Positions 25,052-33,692 of a stretch of DNA of 64,000 nt are shown here, piece after piece. The position numbers were made by a program, and so were the translations under genes. This DNA comes from Candidatus Litorirhabdus singularis. Its GTDB lineage: Bacteria > Pseudomonadota > Gammaproteobacteria > Pseudomonadales > Halieaceae. Positions within the stretch are counted from its first letter, which is position 1. Each line of letters starts with the position of its first letter. The DNA is taken from positions 536,911 to 600,910 of the forward strand of contig NZ_SHNN01000003.1 in assembly GCF_026262625.1 (NCBI RefSeq), read 5' to 3'. The notes under the pieces are model-generated. The model ran no database searches, was not told the origin of the DNA, and saw nothing but the letters and a program-made list of their open reading frames with translations.

Positions 25052-25893
25052 GCAAAAAAGTTGCCTTTATTACCGGCGCCAGTCGCGGCATAGGCGCCGA
25101 ATCGGCGGTGGCACTGGCCAAAGCGGGTTATCAGGTGGCGATCACCGCGCGCACCCTCAGCGATGGCGAAGCACACGATCATATCGGCCAATCCAGCGCC
25201 CTGCCGGGCAGTCTGGAGGCCACGGCGGCCGCAGTAGCTGCCGCAGGCAGTGAGGCGCTATGCCTGCGCGCCGATATAACCGATGAAGACTCGGTCGTAG
25301 CCGCTGCACAGGCCGCTCTTAAACACTTTGGGCAGGTTGACCTGCTGTTCAATAATGCGGTTTACCAAGGCACCGGTAATCAGGAGCGGATACTGGATGT
25401 GGAACGCGCCCAGTTGGATCGCATTTATCAGGGCAATGTCTATACGCCGCTGGCACTGATCAAGGAAATACTGCCAGGCATGCTTGAGCGCGGCCATGGC
25501 ACCGTACTCAATATGCTCTCCGCCACTGCCTTTATGGACCCTCCAGCCGCTGCTGACAAAGGCGGTTGGGGCTTTGCCTACCCCTCCTCCAAAGCAGCAC
25601 TGGGACGCATGGCTGGCTCGCTGCGCGCCGAGCATCCGGACAGCGGCTTGCGGGTATTCAACCTGGAACCCGGCACCGTGGTAACAGAAGTCATGAAAGC
25701 CGCCGGTATCGACACCGAAGTACTCGCGCGATTTAAACCCTGCACCCCGGCCGCGATCGCTGCAGTCGTCGCCTGGTTGGCAGAAAACGAACCCAAAGAG
25801 GAATGGAACCCCCTTGAAATTTTACGCGCGCCGCGCATGGCGAAGGCCATGAACCTGCTGGACGCACCTTCACTACTGGGAGAAGCAACATGA
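25048..25893 (+). CDS. SDR family oxidoreductase
   Basis: 281-residue short-chain dehydrogenase. TGASRGIG at about 9-16, FNNAV at about 103, LSAT for the catalytic Ser, and YPSSK with Tyr and Lys. It has an insert after the second strand (LSDGEAHDHIGQSSALPGS) seen in a subgroup of SDRs whose substrates are poorly defined, and it lacks the usual VDGG C-terminal end. Starts within the marR stop (ATGA). Probably a reductase or dehydrogenase acting on a lipid or steroid-like alcohol in the marR operon. Confidence 0.87.
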   Translation: MSKKVAFITGASRGIGAESAVALAKAGYQVAITARTLSDGEAHDHIGQSSALPGSLEATAAAVAAAGSEALCLRADITDEDSVVAAAQAALKHFGQVDLLFNNAVYQGTGNQERILDVERAQLDRIYQGNVYTPLALIKEILPGMLERGHGTVLNMLSATAFMDPPAAADKGGWGFAYPSSKAALGRMAGSLRAEHPDSGLRVFNLEPGTVVTEVMKAAGIDTEVLARFKPCTPAAIAAVVAWLAENEPKEEWNPLEILRAPRMAKAMNLLDAPSLLGEAT

Positions 25894-26660
25894 GCTTGGT
25901 CTTGCTGGAAAAACACGACGGATACGCGATCGTCACGCTCAACCGACCCGCCGAGATGAACGCATTGTCTCGCGATCTACGCAAAGAGTTTGTCGCAATT
26001 TTTGCGGATTGCAGCGCGGATGAAAACATCCGTGTGATTATCCTGACCGGCAACGGCAAGGCCTTTTGCGCTGGCTTCGACCTCAAGGAACTCGGCTCCG
26101 ACAATTCTGACAACGCCGCCGATGAGGTCAACAATGCGCTGGCCTGGGCGATGAGCGCTTTTGAAGGACCGATTATCGGCGCCATTAATGGTCACGCCAT
26201 TACCGGCGGATTCGAAATGGCCTTGGCCTGTGATGTGCTGATTGCCTCAGAAAATGCGCGCTTTGCCGATACCCATGCGCGGGTCGGGATACTGCCGGGT
26301 TGGGGTTTAAGCCAGAAATTGCCACGCTTGATTGGCTTGTCCCGAGCCAAAGAAATTTCTTTCACCGGCGCGCCCGTGTTCGCTCAGCAAGCTTATGAGT
26401 GGGGGCTGGTGAACCACGTTTTTACGGCGGAGGAATTACTTCCCAAAGCTATCGAGATGGCTGAGAACATGTGTGGCTGCGTGCCGCATGTGCTCAAACA
26501 GTACAAACCACTCATCGATGAGGGTTACTCAATGCCACTGAACGAGGCCATGCCCTGGGAAGAAGCCAAGGCGATCGAATCTGCCAAGCAGGCCAGCGCT
26601 GCCATGATTGAGGCGCGTCGTAAAAAGGTACTGGAAAAAGGCCGGAGCGAATCCGAATGA
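25890..26660 (+). CDS. Crotonase/enoyl-CoA hydratase family protein
   Basis: 256-residue crotonase-fold enzyme: VTLNRPAEMNALS, GKAFCAGFDLKELG (oxyanion hole), GAINGHAITGGFEMALACDVLIAS, and THARVGILPGWGLSQKLPRLIG. The last segment carries Gly-Trp where hydratases have the catalytic Glu-rich turn, so isomerase or other crotonase chemistry is possible. It overlaps both neighbours by 4 bases in the marR operon. Confidence 0.88.
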   Translation: MSLVLLEKHDGYAIVTLNRPAEMNALSRDLRKEFVAIFADCSADENIRVIILTGNGKAFCAGFDLKELGSDNSDNAADEVNNALAWAMSAFEGPIIGAINGHAITGGFEMALACDVLIASENARFADTHARVGILPGWGLSQKLPRLIGLSRAKEISFTGAPVFAQQAYEWGLVNHVFTAEELLPKAIEMAENMCGCVPHVLKQYKPLIDEGYSMPLNEAMPWEEAKAIESAKQASAAMIEARRKKVLEKGRSESE

Positions 26661-27424
26661 AGGGCAAGGTAGCCCTTGTCATGGGCGGCGGTGCCGGCAC
26701 TGGCAGAGCCACGGTGCTGGCTTTTGGCGCTGCGGGGGCACGGGTTGTTATTGCCGACTTAAATCCCGAGGGCGGCAAAAAATCACTGGCTGAGCTGGAA
26801 GCCGCCGGTGGTGAAGGCATATTCGTACAGGCCAATATGGCCAGTGCCGACGATATCGCGCGGGTGATGGGCACGGTGCGCGACACTTATGGCGCGCTAC
26901 ACGCAGTGTCCAATAACGGCGCACGCGGTACTGACAATCTACCATTTACTGATATTAGCGAAACCGACTGGAACAACTGCATGGACGTTACGCTGAAGGG
27001 CGTGTGGCTGTGCATGAAGGCGCAGCTGCCACTGTTGGAAGCCTCCGGTGGCGGTGCCATCGTCAACGTTGCCTCCCTCTCTGGTATCAAGGGCGAACCC
27101 CTGCAATCGGTGTACGCCGCCGCCAAAGCCGGCGTCATCAATTTGAGCAAGTCGGCCGCCACCGAATACGCCAAACGCGGCGTACGCGTTAATACGGTCT
27201 GCCCCGGCGGTATCCGCAGTGGCGGCATGGAATTCTATCTGGACAAAATGCCGGAGATGAAAGAGAAGGTACTGGGCGTCCACGCGATGGGAAGACTGGC
27301 AGAACCGGAGGAAATTGCCGATGCTGTGGTTTATTTATGTTCCGACAAGGCCTCCTTCATCACCGGCCACGATATGGTGGTCGATGGCGGTGCTCAGATT
27401 CGTTCCAACGTAGTCGACCTCTGA
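26657..27424 (+). CDS. SDR family oxidoreductase
   Basis: 255-residue classical SDR: MGGGAGTGRATVLAFG as the nucleotide loop, SNNGARG where NNAG is expected, VASLSGI for Ser, and YAAAK for the catalytic pair. C-terminal ITGHDMVVDGGAQI is standard. The Rossmann motif is GGGAGTG, a slight variant. Last gene of the marR operon, overlapping the crotonase by 4 bases. Likely a 3-hydroxyacyl-CoA or hydroxysteroid dehydrogenase; substrate unknown. A weak CTGTC/GACAG hairpin follows the stop. Confidence 0.88.
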   Translation: MKGKVALVMGGGAGTGRATVLAFGAAGARVVIADLNPEGGKKSLAELEAAGGEGIFVQANMASADDIARVMGTVRDTYGALHAVSNNGARGTDNLPFTDISETDWNNCMDVTLKGVWLCMKAQLPLLEASGGGAIVNVASLSGIKGEPLQSVYAAAKAGVINLSKSAATEYAKRGVRVNTVCPGGIRSGGMEFYLDKMPEMKEKVLGVHAMGRLAEPEEIADAVVYLCSDKASFITGHDMVVDGGAQIRSNVVDL

Positions 27425-27454
27425 AACCCTGTCATAGCAAGACAGCTGCGAGGT

Positions 27455-28921
27455 TCAATGCCCTCGCCAGCGCGCCTTGATATGTGACTGCCGCACGGCG
27501 ATTTCACTGCGCCGCTGATCGGGGCTGACTTGCGGTGTGTCGGCGGGTAGGTGACTGGCAATGTCACTGAAATCTACTAACCTGGCTTCAGCTATCGGCA
27601 TCCCTTCAGCTGAAGGCTGCTCCCGAAACACAAAGCGCATCGCGTGGGTGCCCTTTTCCAGTCCCGTGGTGTCCACCCAACCCTGCACCCCCGGGTCGCG
27701 ATGGGCAACAATGTAGTAACGCGAACCATCAGACGCCACCGGCAGCTGAGCCCCGGTGAGGCTGCTGGTGTAATTCTGCTGATCAGGGCCTTCGAACCAG
27801 AGGTTATTCAGCTGAAAGCCAATATAGTGCGGCTCTACCGGCGCCGTGACTTTGACAATCAGGGCCTGCTCCGACTCCAGCTCAAATACCCCTGCCGCAT
27901 AGAGCTGCTGGGCCCCGGCAACACCGCCGGCGGTAAACGGCGCCGCCGGCTGATTAATCCCGTTGACCGGCATATTGCGGCGTCCGTCTCCATTCACATC
28001 CGCATTGACCTCCAATGCCAGCGCCTGCAATTTTTGCCAGAACAGAATCTGATTCGGCAACTCGGTGCCTATCTTGCGTAATTTTGACGCGACAAACGCT
28101 GAGTCGATCGGCGGCCGACTCTCACCGATCGCGTCCAGCCGCAAAATTTCCATATCCAGTGGTTGCTCGTAGGTCCAGTCCGAGAAAATCTCGCGGACCG
28201 AAAGAAACTGCGCTTGGCGCAACTCCTCAGTGGCATCAACAGCACAGGCCATCAATTTCTGCGATAACAGGAAATTACCGGTATGACCCGGCGGCCGCTC
28301 TGGCCCTATCAGTATCTCGAAATTATTCAGACCTCCTACTTCAAGCTCAAAGCTATTGAGGTAGTCCAGAGTCTGATTTTTACAACTGGCCATCTCAGCC
28401 AAGTCGCCGGTACCGCCAGGCACATCGGTGATGGTCTGAAATGTCACCATGCGCGGCGCCTTGGCGGTCTCTAAACCACGTGCCGAAGAACCCCATTCGC
28501 TGACGTCGGAGGCAAAGCCCACCACCATGTAATAGCCAGTAGCGTCGATAGGCGCTTTCAGATACATCGCATCGGGATTTTCGCCGGTCCATTTACGCAA
28601 CATATCCATGGAGCGACCAAACTCAGGAAAGCGGGGGTCCTGCCGCATTTCCATCTCGATCATTCGGTTAATGTGCCCCAGCATGTAGCGATGGCCTTCG
28701 GCAAGATTGCGATCAGTCGCGGGCGCCGGAAACGCACGCGGGTCGGTGAGACTGTGCTGAGCCCGGTTCAAACCATCGATAAAATCCGCCCAGCTGGAGT
28801 CAAGATCGTTAGCGGCCGGCGCTGGCATAGGCGAAGGTTCCGAGGACCAGGGCGTGTAGACCGCTGCTACCAATAAACCGCCTAGCAGCATGCCCAGCAG
28901 GGTAAAAACTATACGGCTCAT
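27455..28921 (-). CDS. DUF1214-like membrane-anchored or periplasmic protein
   Basis: 488-residue protein with an N-terminal hydrophobic segment (about residues 4-22) that would anchor or export it, followed by a Pro-rich linker and a large soluble part. The C-terminal third, with EPHYIGFQLNNLWFEG, DGSRYYIVAHRDPGVQGWVDTTG and MRFVFRE, fits the DUF1214 pattern. Such proteins are common in sterol- and hydrocarbon-using bacteria but have no firm biochemical role. It is divergent from the SnoaL-like gene, 105 bases away. Confidence 0.75.
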   Translation of the reverse strand: MSRIVFTLLGMLLGGLLVAAVYTPWSSEPSPMPAPAANDLDSSWADFIDGLNRAQHSLTDPRAFPAPATDRNLAEGHRYMLGHINRMIEMEMRQDPRFPEFGRSMDMLRKWTGENPDAMYLKAPIDATGYYMVVGFASDVSEWGSSARGLETAKAPRMVTFQTITDVPGGTGDLAEMASCKNQTLDYLNSFELEVGGLNNFEILIGPERPPGHTGNFLLSQKLMACAVDATEELRQAQFLSVREIFSDWTYEQPLDMEILRLDAIGESRPPIDSAFVASKLRKIGTELPNQILFWQKLQALALEVNADVNGDGRRNMPVNGINQPAAPFTAGGVAGAQQLYAAGVFELESEQALIVKVTAPVEPHYIGFQLNNLWFEGPDQQNYTSSLTGAQLPVASDGSRYYIVAHRDPGVQGWVDTTGLEKGTHAMRFVFREQPSAEGMPIAEARLVDFSDIASHLPADTPQVSPDQRRSEIAVRQSHIKARWRGH

Positions 28922-29026
28922 ATCAGTTCCTTTGGCAGCGCGCTATCTTGCTGCGCGCCGCACTTGTTATTAGTGTGATTTCATCTTACCGTTTACTTTC
29001 AATAATTATTACCCGGGAAGCAGCCC

Positions 29027-29434
29027 ATGCAAGAAAAAATACCCCAGCAACTCGCGCTACTCTATGCCAAATATGTCGATGACAAGGAATTCGACAAAAT
29101 GGGGGCGATTATGGTGGATGACGTCAAGATGGGTTCACACGGCTTTGGCAGCAACACTCTGGAAGAATTCAAAGAGCAGCTGAAGTTCCTCGACACCTTT
29201 TCCGCCACCATGCACCTGATTGGCAACCAGCTAGGCGAGTGGGATGGCGATAACTACAGCGGCGAAACCTACTGTGTTGCCTCACACATCTATGAGAAAG
29301 ACGGGGTGCCCCATAAGATGGAAATGGGTATTCGCTACACAGACAGCATCAGTGCTGTAGGCGATACCTACAAATACACCGAGCGCTATCTGAACGTAGT
29401 ATGGGAGCAGGATCTGCCGCTGACCATGGGCTGA
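29027..29434 (+). CDS. SnoaL-like / NTF2-fold protein
   Basis: 135-residue cone-shaped alpha+beta barrel protein of the SnoaL-like/NTF2 superfamily: LALLYAKYVDDKEFDKMGAIM in the first helices, a later MHLIGNQLGEWDGDNYSGETYCVASHIY strand pair, and RYTDSISAVGDTYKYTERYLNVVWEQ at the end. The fold covers steroid isomerases, dehydratases and non-catalytic binders; catalytic residues cannot be named with confidence. Single-gene transcript, convergent with the DUF4345 gene. Confidence 0.85.
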   Translation: MQEKIPQQLALLYAKYVDDKEFDKMGAIMVDDVKMGSHGFGSNTLEEFKEQLKFLDTFSATMHLIGNQLGEWDGDNYSGETYCVASHIYEKDGVPHKMEMGIRYTDSISAVGDTYKYTERYLNVVWEQDLPLTMG

Positions 29435-29437
29435 GCA

Positions 29438-29457
29438 CTGAGCGCTTGCGCGCTCAG
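29438..29457. terminator. Hairpin between convergent genes, possible bidirectional terminator
   Basis: Perfect 8-base stem CTGAGCGC / GCGCTCAG with a TTGC loop, placed between the SnoaL-like stop and the last codons of the DUF4345 gene. No T-run follows on either strand, so termination efficiency is uncertain. Confidence 0.45.
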
Positions 29458-29813
29458 AACAACAGACCACTGAGAAAGAGGACGGCCAGGCCACCATCGA
29501 TGATCAGAGCCGGAATAGTCGCCTTGAAGGTCATGCCATCTTTTGCCATTGAGTAGAAACGAGCTAACAGCACCAAGGTCCAGCCCAACCCCAACGCCAT
29601 GTAGACCTCGGGGGAGTTAAGAATCAACGCGGCAATCGCCAAACCCAGATTCATGCCCCCGAATACGCCGCGTATCTCTGACCAGGCATCGGGCCGCGTC
29701 ATTTCAATACCCATACTGTCAGTAAAGGCCTTGGGCTTAAAAAAGCCGACCAGGCCCAGCAGTAACATCAGCAGCGCGCCCACTCGGGGCATCCATTCAA
29801 TTATCGTTTCCAT
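29454..29813 (-). CDS. DUF4345 family small membrane protein
   Basis: 119-residue protein with four predicted membrane segments. The stretch SEIRGVFGGMNLGLAIAAL (about residues 45-63) is the DUF4345 signature. Function of the family is unknown. It follows the ACAD gene by 59 bases on the same strand and is convergent with the SnoaL-like gene. Confidence 0.8.
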   Translation of the reverse strand: METIIEWMPRVGALLMLLLGLVGFFKPKAFTDSMGIEMTRPDAWSEIRGVFGGMNLGLAIAALILNSPEVYMALGLGWTLVLLARFYSMAKDGMTFKATIPALIIDGGLAVLFLSGLLF

Positions 29814-29872
29814 GGCACGTTCTCATTCAATTTTAAGGCAGATTAACAATATGACCGCTGCGCGCAAAGGTT

Positions 29873-31057
29873 TTAATAAGAGCGCGGCATGCCCAGCTCA
29901 TGTTCGCCCAAATAGGACAAAATCAGATTGGTTGAGATAGGCGCTATCTGATACAGGCGAGTTTCCCGAAACTTCCGTTCCACATCGTATTCCTCGGCCA
30001 GACCAAAGCCGCCATGGGTTTGCAGGCAGGTATCACCCGCCGCCCAGGACGCCTCTGAGGCGAGCATCTTGGCCATATTGGCTTCGGCGCCACAATCATC
30101 TCCAGCATCGTAGAGCCGCGACGCTTTCTCTACCATCAGATCGGCAGCACAGGTCTGAGCATAGGCCCGTGCAATCGGAAACTGTACGCCCTGATTGGTG
30201 CCAATCGGCTTGCCAAACACCTCGCGCTCGCAGGCATACTGGGTCGCGGTTTTGATAAACCAGCGCGCATCGCCAATACACTCAGAAGCAATCAATATGC
30301 GCTCGGCGTTCATGCCCGACAAAATGTAGCGGAAACCCTTGCCTTCTTCACCCAACAGATTGGCAGCCGGCACCCGCAGATTGTCAAAGAACAGCTCGGT
30401 GGTAGCGTGGTTAATCATGGTGCGAATCGGCTTGATGGTGAGACCGTTACCCACCGCCTCGCGCATATCGACAACAAATACTGATAAGCCCTCGGTTTTC
30501 TTACTCACCTGTGACTTGGGCGTGGTGCGCGCCAACAAGATCATCAGGTCGGAATGCTCGGCGCGAGATATCCAAACCTTTTGCCCGTTGATCACATAGT
30601 CATCACCGTCGCGCACCGCCATGGTAGTAATGCTGGTGGTGTCAGTGCCTGCGGTAGGCTCTGTTACGCCGAAGGCCTGCAAGCGCAGCTCGCCACTGGC
30701 GATACCCGGCAGATAACGGGCTTTCTGCTCTTCACTGCCATGGCGCAGTAGCGTACCCATCGTATACATCTGGGCGTGGCAAGCGGCGGCGTTGGCGCCC
30801 TGCTCATGTATAGCCTTCATAATTTCCTGTGCCACCAGCAGCGGCAAGCCACTGCCTCCATACTCCTCCGGTATCAAACAGGCCAACAGCCCGGCCCGGG
30901 TCAGTGCCTGCACAAACTCGGTGGGATATTCCCGTTCACGATCTTTCTCACGCCAGTATTCCCCCGGGTACTCGGCACATATCTGCGCCACCGTTTCCCG
31001 CACCTGGGTTACCAGTTCGTCGTGATCACTCAAGCTATTTTCTCCTTTCTGATTCAT
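29873..31057 (-). CDS. Acyl-CoA dehydrogenase
   Basis: 394-residue FAD-dependent ACAD. Seen: LRLQAFGVTEPTAGTDTTSI, GQKVWISRAEHSDL, LFFDNLRVPAANLLGEEGKGFRYILSGMNAERI, CEREVFGKPIGTNQGVQFPIA and LQTHGGFGLAEEYDVERKFRE. Two starts are possible: ATG at 31057, overlapping the SDR stop as ATGA, or TTG at 31033, which has AAAGGAG eight bases upstream; the second would give 386 residues with a start more typical of the family. Coupled to the dienoyl-CoA-reductase-like SDR, so the two probably handle successive desaturation and reduction steps. Confidence 0.9.
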   Translation of the reverse strand: MNQKGENSLSDHDELVTQVRETVAQICAEYPGEYWREKDREREYPTEFVQALTRAGLLACLIPEEYGGSGLPLLVAQEIMKAIHEQGANAAACHAQMYTMGTLLRHGSEEQKARYLPGIASGELRLQAFGVTEPTAGTDTTSITTMAVRDGDDYVINGQKVWISRAEHSDLMILLARTTPKSQVSKKTEGLSVFVVDMREAVGNGLTIKPIRTMINHATTELFFDNLRVPAANLLGEEGKGFRYILSGMNAERILIASECIGDARWFIKTATQYACEREVFGKPIGTNQGVQFPIARAYAQTCAADLMVEKASRLYDAGDDCGAEANMAKMLASEASWAAGDTCLQTHGGFGLAEEYDVERKFRETRLYQIAPISTNLILSYLGEHELGMPRSY

Positions 31058-31830
31058 TCGTAGACCGGTACCTTCAACATATCCACGCCACTGCCGCCAT
31101 CCACATACAAATTGACGCCGCTGATATAGGCAGCGGCATCGCTGGCGAGAAACAACACCGCATTGGCAATATCTTCGGGGCTGCCCACGCGCCGGACCTG
31201 TGTTTCGCTAGTGAGGGTATCCGCCAGTCGGTCGACACCCTCCGTCTGACCAATTTCACCGGGGGCAATGCCGTTGACGCGAATCCCTAAGCCCGCCCAT
31301 TCGGCAGCGGCTGAGCGGGTAAACGAAATCACCCCGCTCTTGGCGGCAGCAGCATGTGCCTGCCAGCTAACGCCCATATGCTCAAAGGGTGCCGTGATAT
31401 TAATCACCGCGCCACCGCGCTCTTTCATAATCGCAGTGAACACCGCTTTGGTGACATTAAAAGTCCCCTGCAGAACAATGTCCGCCACCGTCTTGAAGGC
31501 ATTGTATGACAGGTCTTCAATACGCGCCGGAAAATTCCCCGCGGCATTATTGACCAGTATATCCAGCGCTCCCCAGCGTTCCAGGGTACCCGCCACGGCA
31601 CGCTCGACTGCCTCGATATCGCGGATATCAGCCTGAAAAACGATGCACTCTATACCCTCGCTGGCCAATTCGGCTGCGGTTGCCTCCAGCACCTCAAGCT
31701 TGCGACTACAGATAGCCACGCGGGCGCCGTGCAAACCCAGCTGCCGCGCAATCACCTTACCAATACCGGTACCACCCCCGGTAACCAGCGCCACTTTGCC
31801 GGCCATTAAGTCTACTCTGAATTCTGACAT
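31054..31830 (-). CDS. SDR of the 2,4-dienoyl-CoA reductase (DECR/PDCR) type
   Basis: 258-residue SDR. TGGGTGIG is the nucleotide loop, and NNAAGNFPARIEDLSYNAFKTV plus GTFNVTKAVF match the eukaryotic-type 2,4-dienoyl-CoA reductases closely. As in that subgroup the canonical active-site Tyr is missing: the position reads QAHAAAAK, with Lys retained. NADPH-dependent reduction of a conjugated dienoyl-CoA is therefore the most likely reaction. GGAG six bases before the ATG at 31830 decides this start over the one at 31842. Followed by the ACAD with a 4-base overlap. Confidence 0.88.
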   Translation of the reverse strand: MSEFRVDLMAGKVALVTGGGTGIGKVIARQLGLHGARVAICSRKLEVLEATAAELASEGIECIVFQADIRDIEAVERAVAGTLERWGALDILVNNAAGNFPARIEDLSYNAFKTVADIVLQGTFNVTKAVFTAIMKERGGAVINITAPFEHMGVSWQAHAAAAKSGVISFTRSAAAEWAGLGIRVNGIAPGEIGQTEGVDRLADTLTSETQVRRVGSPEDIANAVLFLASDAAAYISGVNLYVDGGSGVDMLKVPVYE

Positions 31831-31870
31831 ACACTGCTCCATCGGCTGCGCAGTATAGCGTTTGCCAACT

Positions 31871-31896
31871 GCTGGCGGCCAGTGCAGTGCGCCAGC
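31871..31896. repeat. Inverted repeat in the P450-to-SDR gap
   Basis: GCTGGCG and CGCCAGC pair perfectly around a 12-base loop between the P450 stop and the SDR start. It could be an mRNA hairpin or weak terminator, since no T-run follows. Low significance. Confidence 0.3.
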
Positions 31897-31921
31897 CTGC
31901 CACTAGTGATTCAGGCGCTGC

Positions 31922-33262
31922 TCAGTCGCTCTGCAGCGGTTTTAGGGTTATCGGCAAGTCGTCGCGCGGCTTGGAAATGGGCGACTGCTGCACCGGCATG
32001 GTATAGCCCTCGGGCACAGACCACTGATACTGCTTGAGCATTTCAAACATCACCAGCTTCACCTGCATAATGGCAAAATGTAAACCGATGCACATATGCG
32101 CACCTCCGCTGAAAGGGATCCAGCAATAAGGGTGATTCTTCTGCTCTGCGCGCCCTTCAGAAAACCGCTCCGGATCAAATCGAGTCGGCTCTGGCCAGTA
32201 CTCTTCCATGTAATGCGTGTGAATTGGATAGGTGGCAATCATGGAGTTGGCGGGAACGGTATAACCCGCATACTCGAAAGCATTGAGACTGTACTTCGGC
32301 AAGGTGGACAGCGGCGGGTACATGCGCAACGCCTCTTTCATCACCCGCTCTACCAGCGGCAAGCCGTCCAGGTGCGCGTAATCCAGATGCTCCAGCTGCA
32401 GTCCCCTAGCCTCTTCGCGCAACCGCTCCTGCCACTCGGGGTGCCGGGCCAGCGCATAGGTCATACTGGTCAATGTACTGGTCGTGGTGTCGTGTGCCGC
32501 CATCATTAGAAACAGCATATGATCAGCCACCTCCTGATCGGTGTACTGATTACCGTCCTCATCCTCGGCACGACACAGCAGCGAAAACATATCGGTGCCA
32601 GCCCCGCTGCGTTTAGCGGGGATCTCTCGCAGCAGATAGTCAATGATGTACTTACGGGCGCGGATACCGCGCCACAAAATGGTGCCCGGTACTGCCCAGG
32701 GAATACGCGGCATAGACGCCGCCACGGTATCTTCAAACGCCTTGCTGATCTTGCTGGCTTCGGCGCCCAGGTCCATACCCAGAAAAATAGTGGCCGCGAG
32801 ATCCAGGGTCATATGTTTGAAAGCGGGAAACGCCAGCAACTTGCCGCTGGCATCAGCCTCCAGCTCTGCAACGGCGGTCTCCACCTGTGGCACCATTTCC
32901 TGCATATAGCGTTGCAGCGCCGTCGCCTTGAAGCCTGCCTGCATAATGCGGCGATGGTAGCGATGGTCATCGCCATCACGCAGCATCAGGCCGTTGGTAA
33001 AGATACGCCCGATAATCATGTCCCAGGCTTTCTTATTGGAAAACACCTGGCTTTCATTGACCAACATCAGCTTCGCCGCATCGGCCCCCATAAGATGCAC
33101 ATAGGTCATGCCGAACATCTTCTGCATGACCACATCGCCGTAATCTTTACGCAGCTCACGGGCGTGTTCAAGCGGATTATTGTAGCTGCGACGCAGCAGG
33201 CGCCACGTGCCCCAAATGCCGGGTTTTATAGGCTGCAAAAGCTTGGGCGGATTAGCGGTCAT
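31922..33262 (-). CDS. Cytochrome P450, eukaryote-like (CYP51/CYP120-type architecture)
   Basis: 446-residue P450. I-helix MMAAHDTTTST at 253-263 with the canonical A-x-D-T-T, ExxR at 310-313 (EALR), PERF at 364-367 and heme loop FSGGAHMCIGLHFA with Cys391. No N-terminal membrane anchor is visible, so it should be soluble. The presence of canonical motifs and the PERF/heme region makes it closer to class II-like P450s of sterol or retinoid type than to the P450 at 16962. No redox partner lies nearby. It precedes the SDR/ACAD pair and may oxidise a side chain or ring of a lipid. Confidence 0.9.
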   Translation of the reverse strand: MTANPPKLLQPIKPGIWGTWRLLRRSYNNPLEHARELRKDYGDVVMQKMFGMTYVHLMGADAAKLMLVNESQVFSNKKAWDMIIGRIFTNGLMLRDGDDHRYHRRIMQAGFKATALQRYMQEMVPQVETAVAELEADASGKLLAFPAFKHMTLDLAATIFLGMDLGAEASKISKAFEDTVAASMPRIPWAVPGTILWRGIRARKYIIDYLLREIPAKRSGAGTDMFSLLCRAEDEDGNQYTDQEVADHMLFLMMAAHDTTTSTLTSMTYALARHPEWQERLREEARGLQLEHLDYAHLDGLPLVERVMKEALRMYPPLSTLPKYSLNAFEYAGYTVPANSMIATYPIHTHYMEEYWPEPTRFDPERFSEGRAEQKNHPYCWIPFSGGAHMCIGLHFAIMQVKLVMFEMLKQYQWSVPEGYTMPVQQSPISKPRDDLPITLKPLQSD

Positions 33263-33297
33263 TACTTGCCTCTATGCGCTGCGATGCTTTGCAGGGA

Positions 33298-33690
33298 CTA
33301 TTTGTTAAGAATGGATTCTTTACGCGACTTGAGTTTTGGCTTTTCCGCCAATTGGTCGAGCCGGGTAGGTCCGGAGGCTTCGGCGGGATACACGGCGCCA
33401 GCGTTCTTATTGGCTACAGACTTGGTAGCCGCGGAACTGGGCTCAGCGGATGACGGCCGCAATTGCCACAGCAAAAAAAACAGCGCCGCGTAAACAATAA
33501 GGGTTTTGAAGACCAGTGCCAGCCCAATCCACTGTGGATAATGCTGTTGCAAAAAGCTGGCAACGTCGGTGTACAACCAGGACGTCACCAGTGCGAACGC
33601 CGCTGCCGCACCGATGAGAAAAAGCTTCATGCGATACTTACCAGCAAAAGCCAGCAGCGCACTGAGTCTGGCGAATCGATACAGCGACAC
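33298..33690 (-). CDS. Small membrane protein of unknown function
   Basis: 130-residue protein with two predicted membrane spans (about residues 21-42 and 52-76) and a charged, Lys-rich C-terminal tail. I recognise no family. The listed start is GTG at 33690, two bases after the previous gene; an ATG at 33630 giving 110 residues beginning MKLFLIGAAAA is equally possible. Its close linkage to the molybdoenzyme and the small protein upstream suggests one transcript. Confidence 0.55.
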   Translation of the reverse strand: MSLYRFARLSALLAFAGKYRMKLFLIGAAAAFALVTSWLYTDVASFLQQHYPQWIGLALVFKTLIVYAALFFLLWQLRPSSAEPSSAATKSVANKNAGAVYPAEASGPTRLDQLAEKPKLKSRKESILNK

Positions 33691-33692
33691 GA

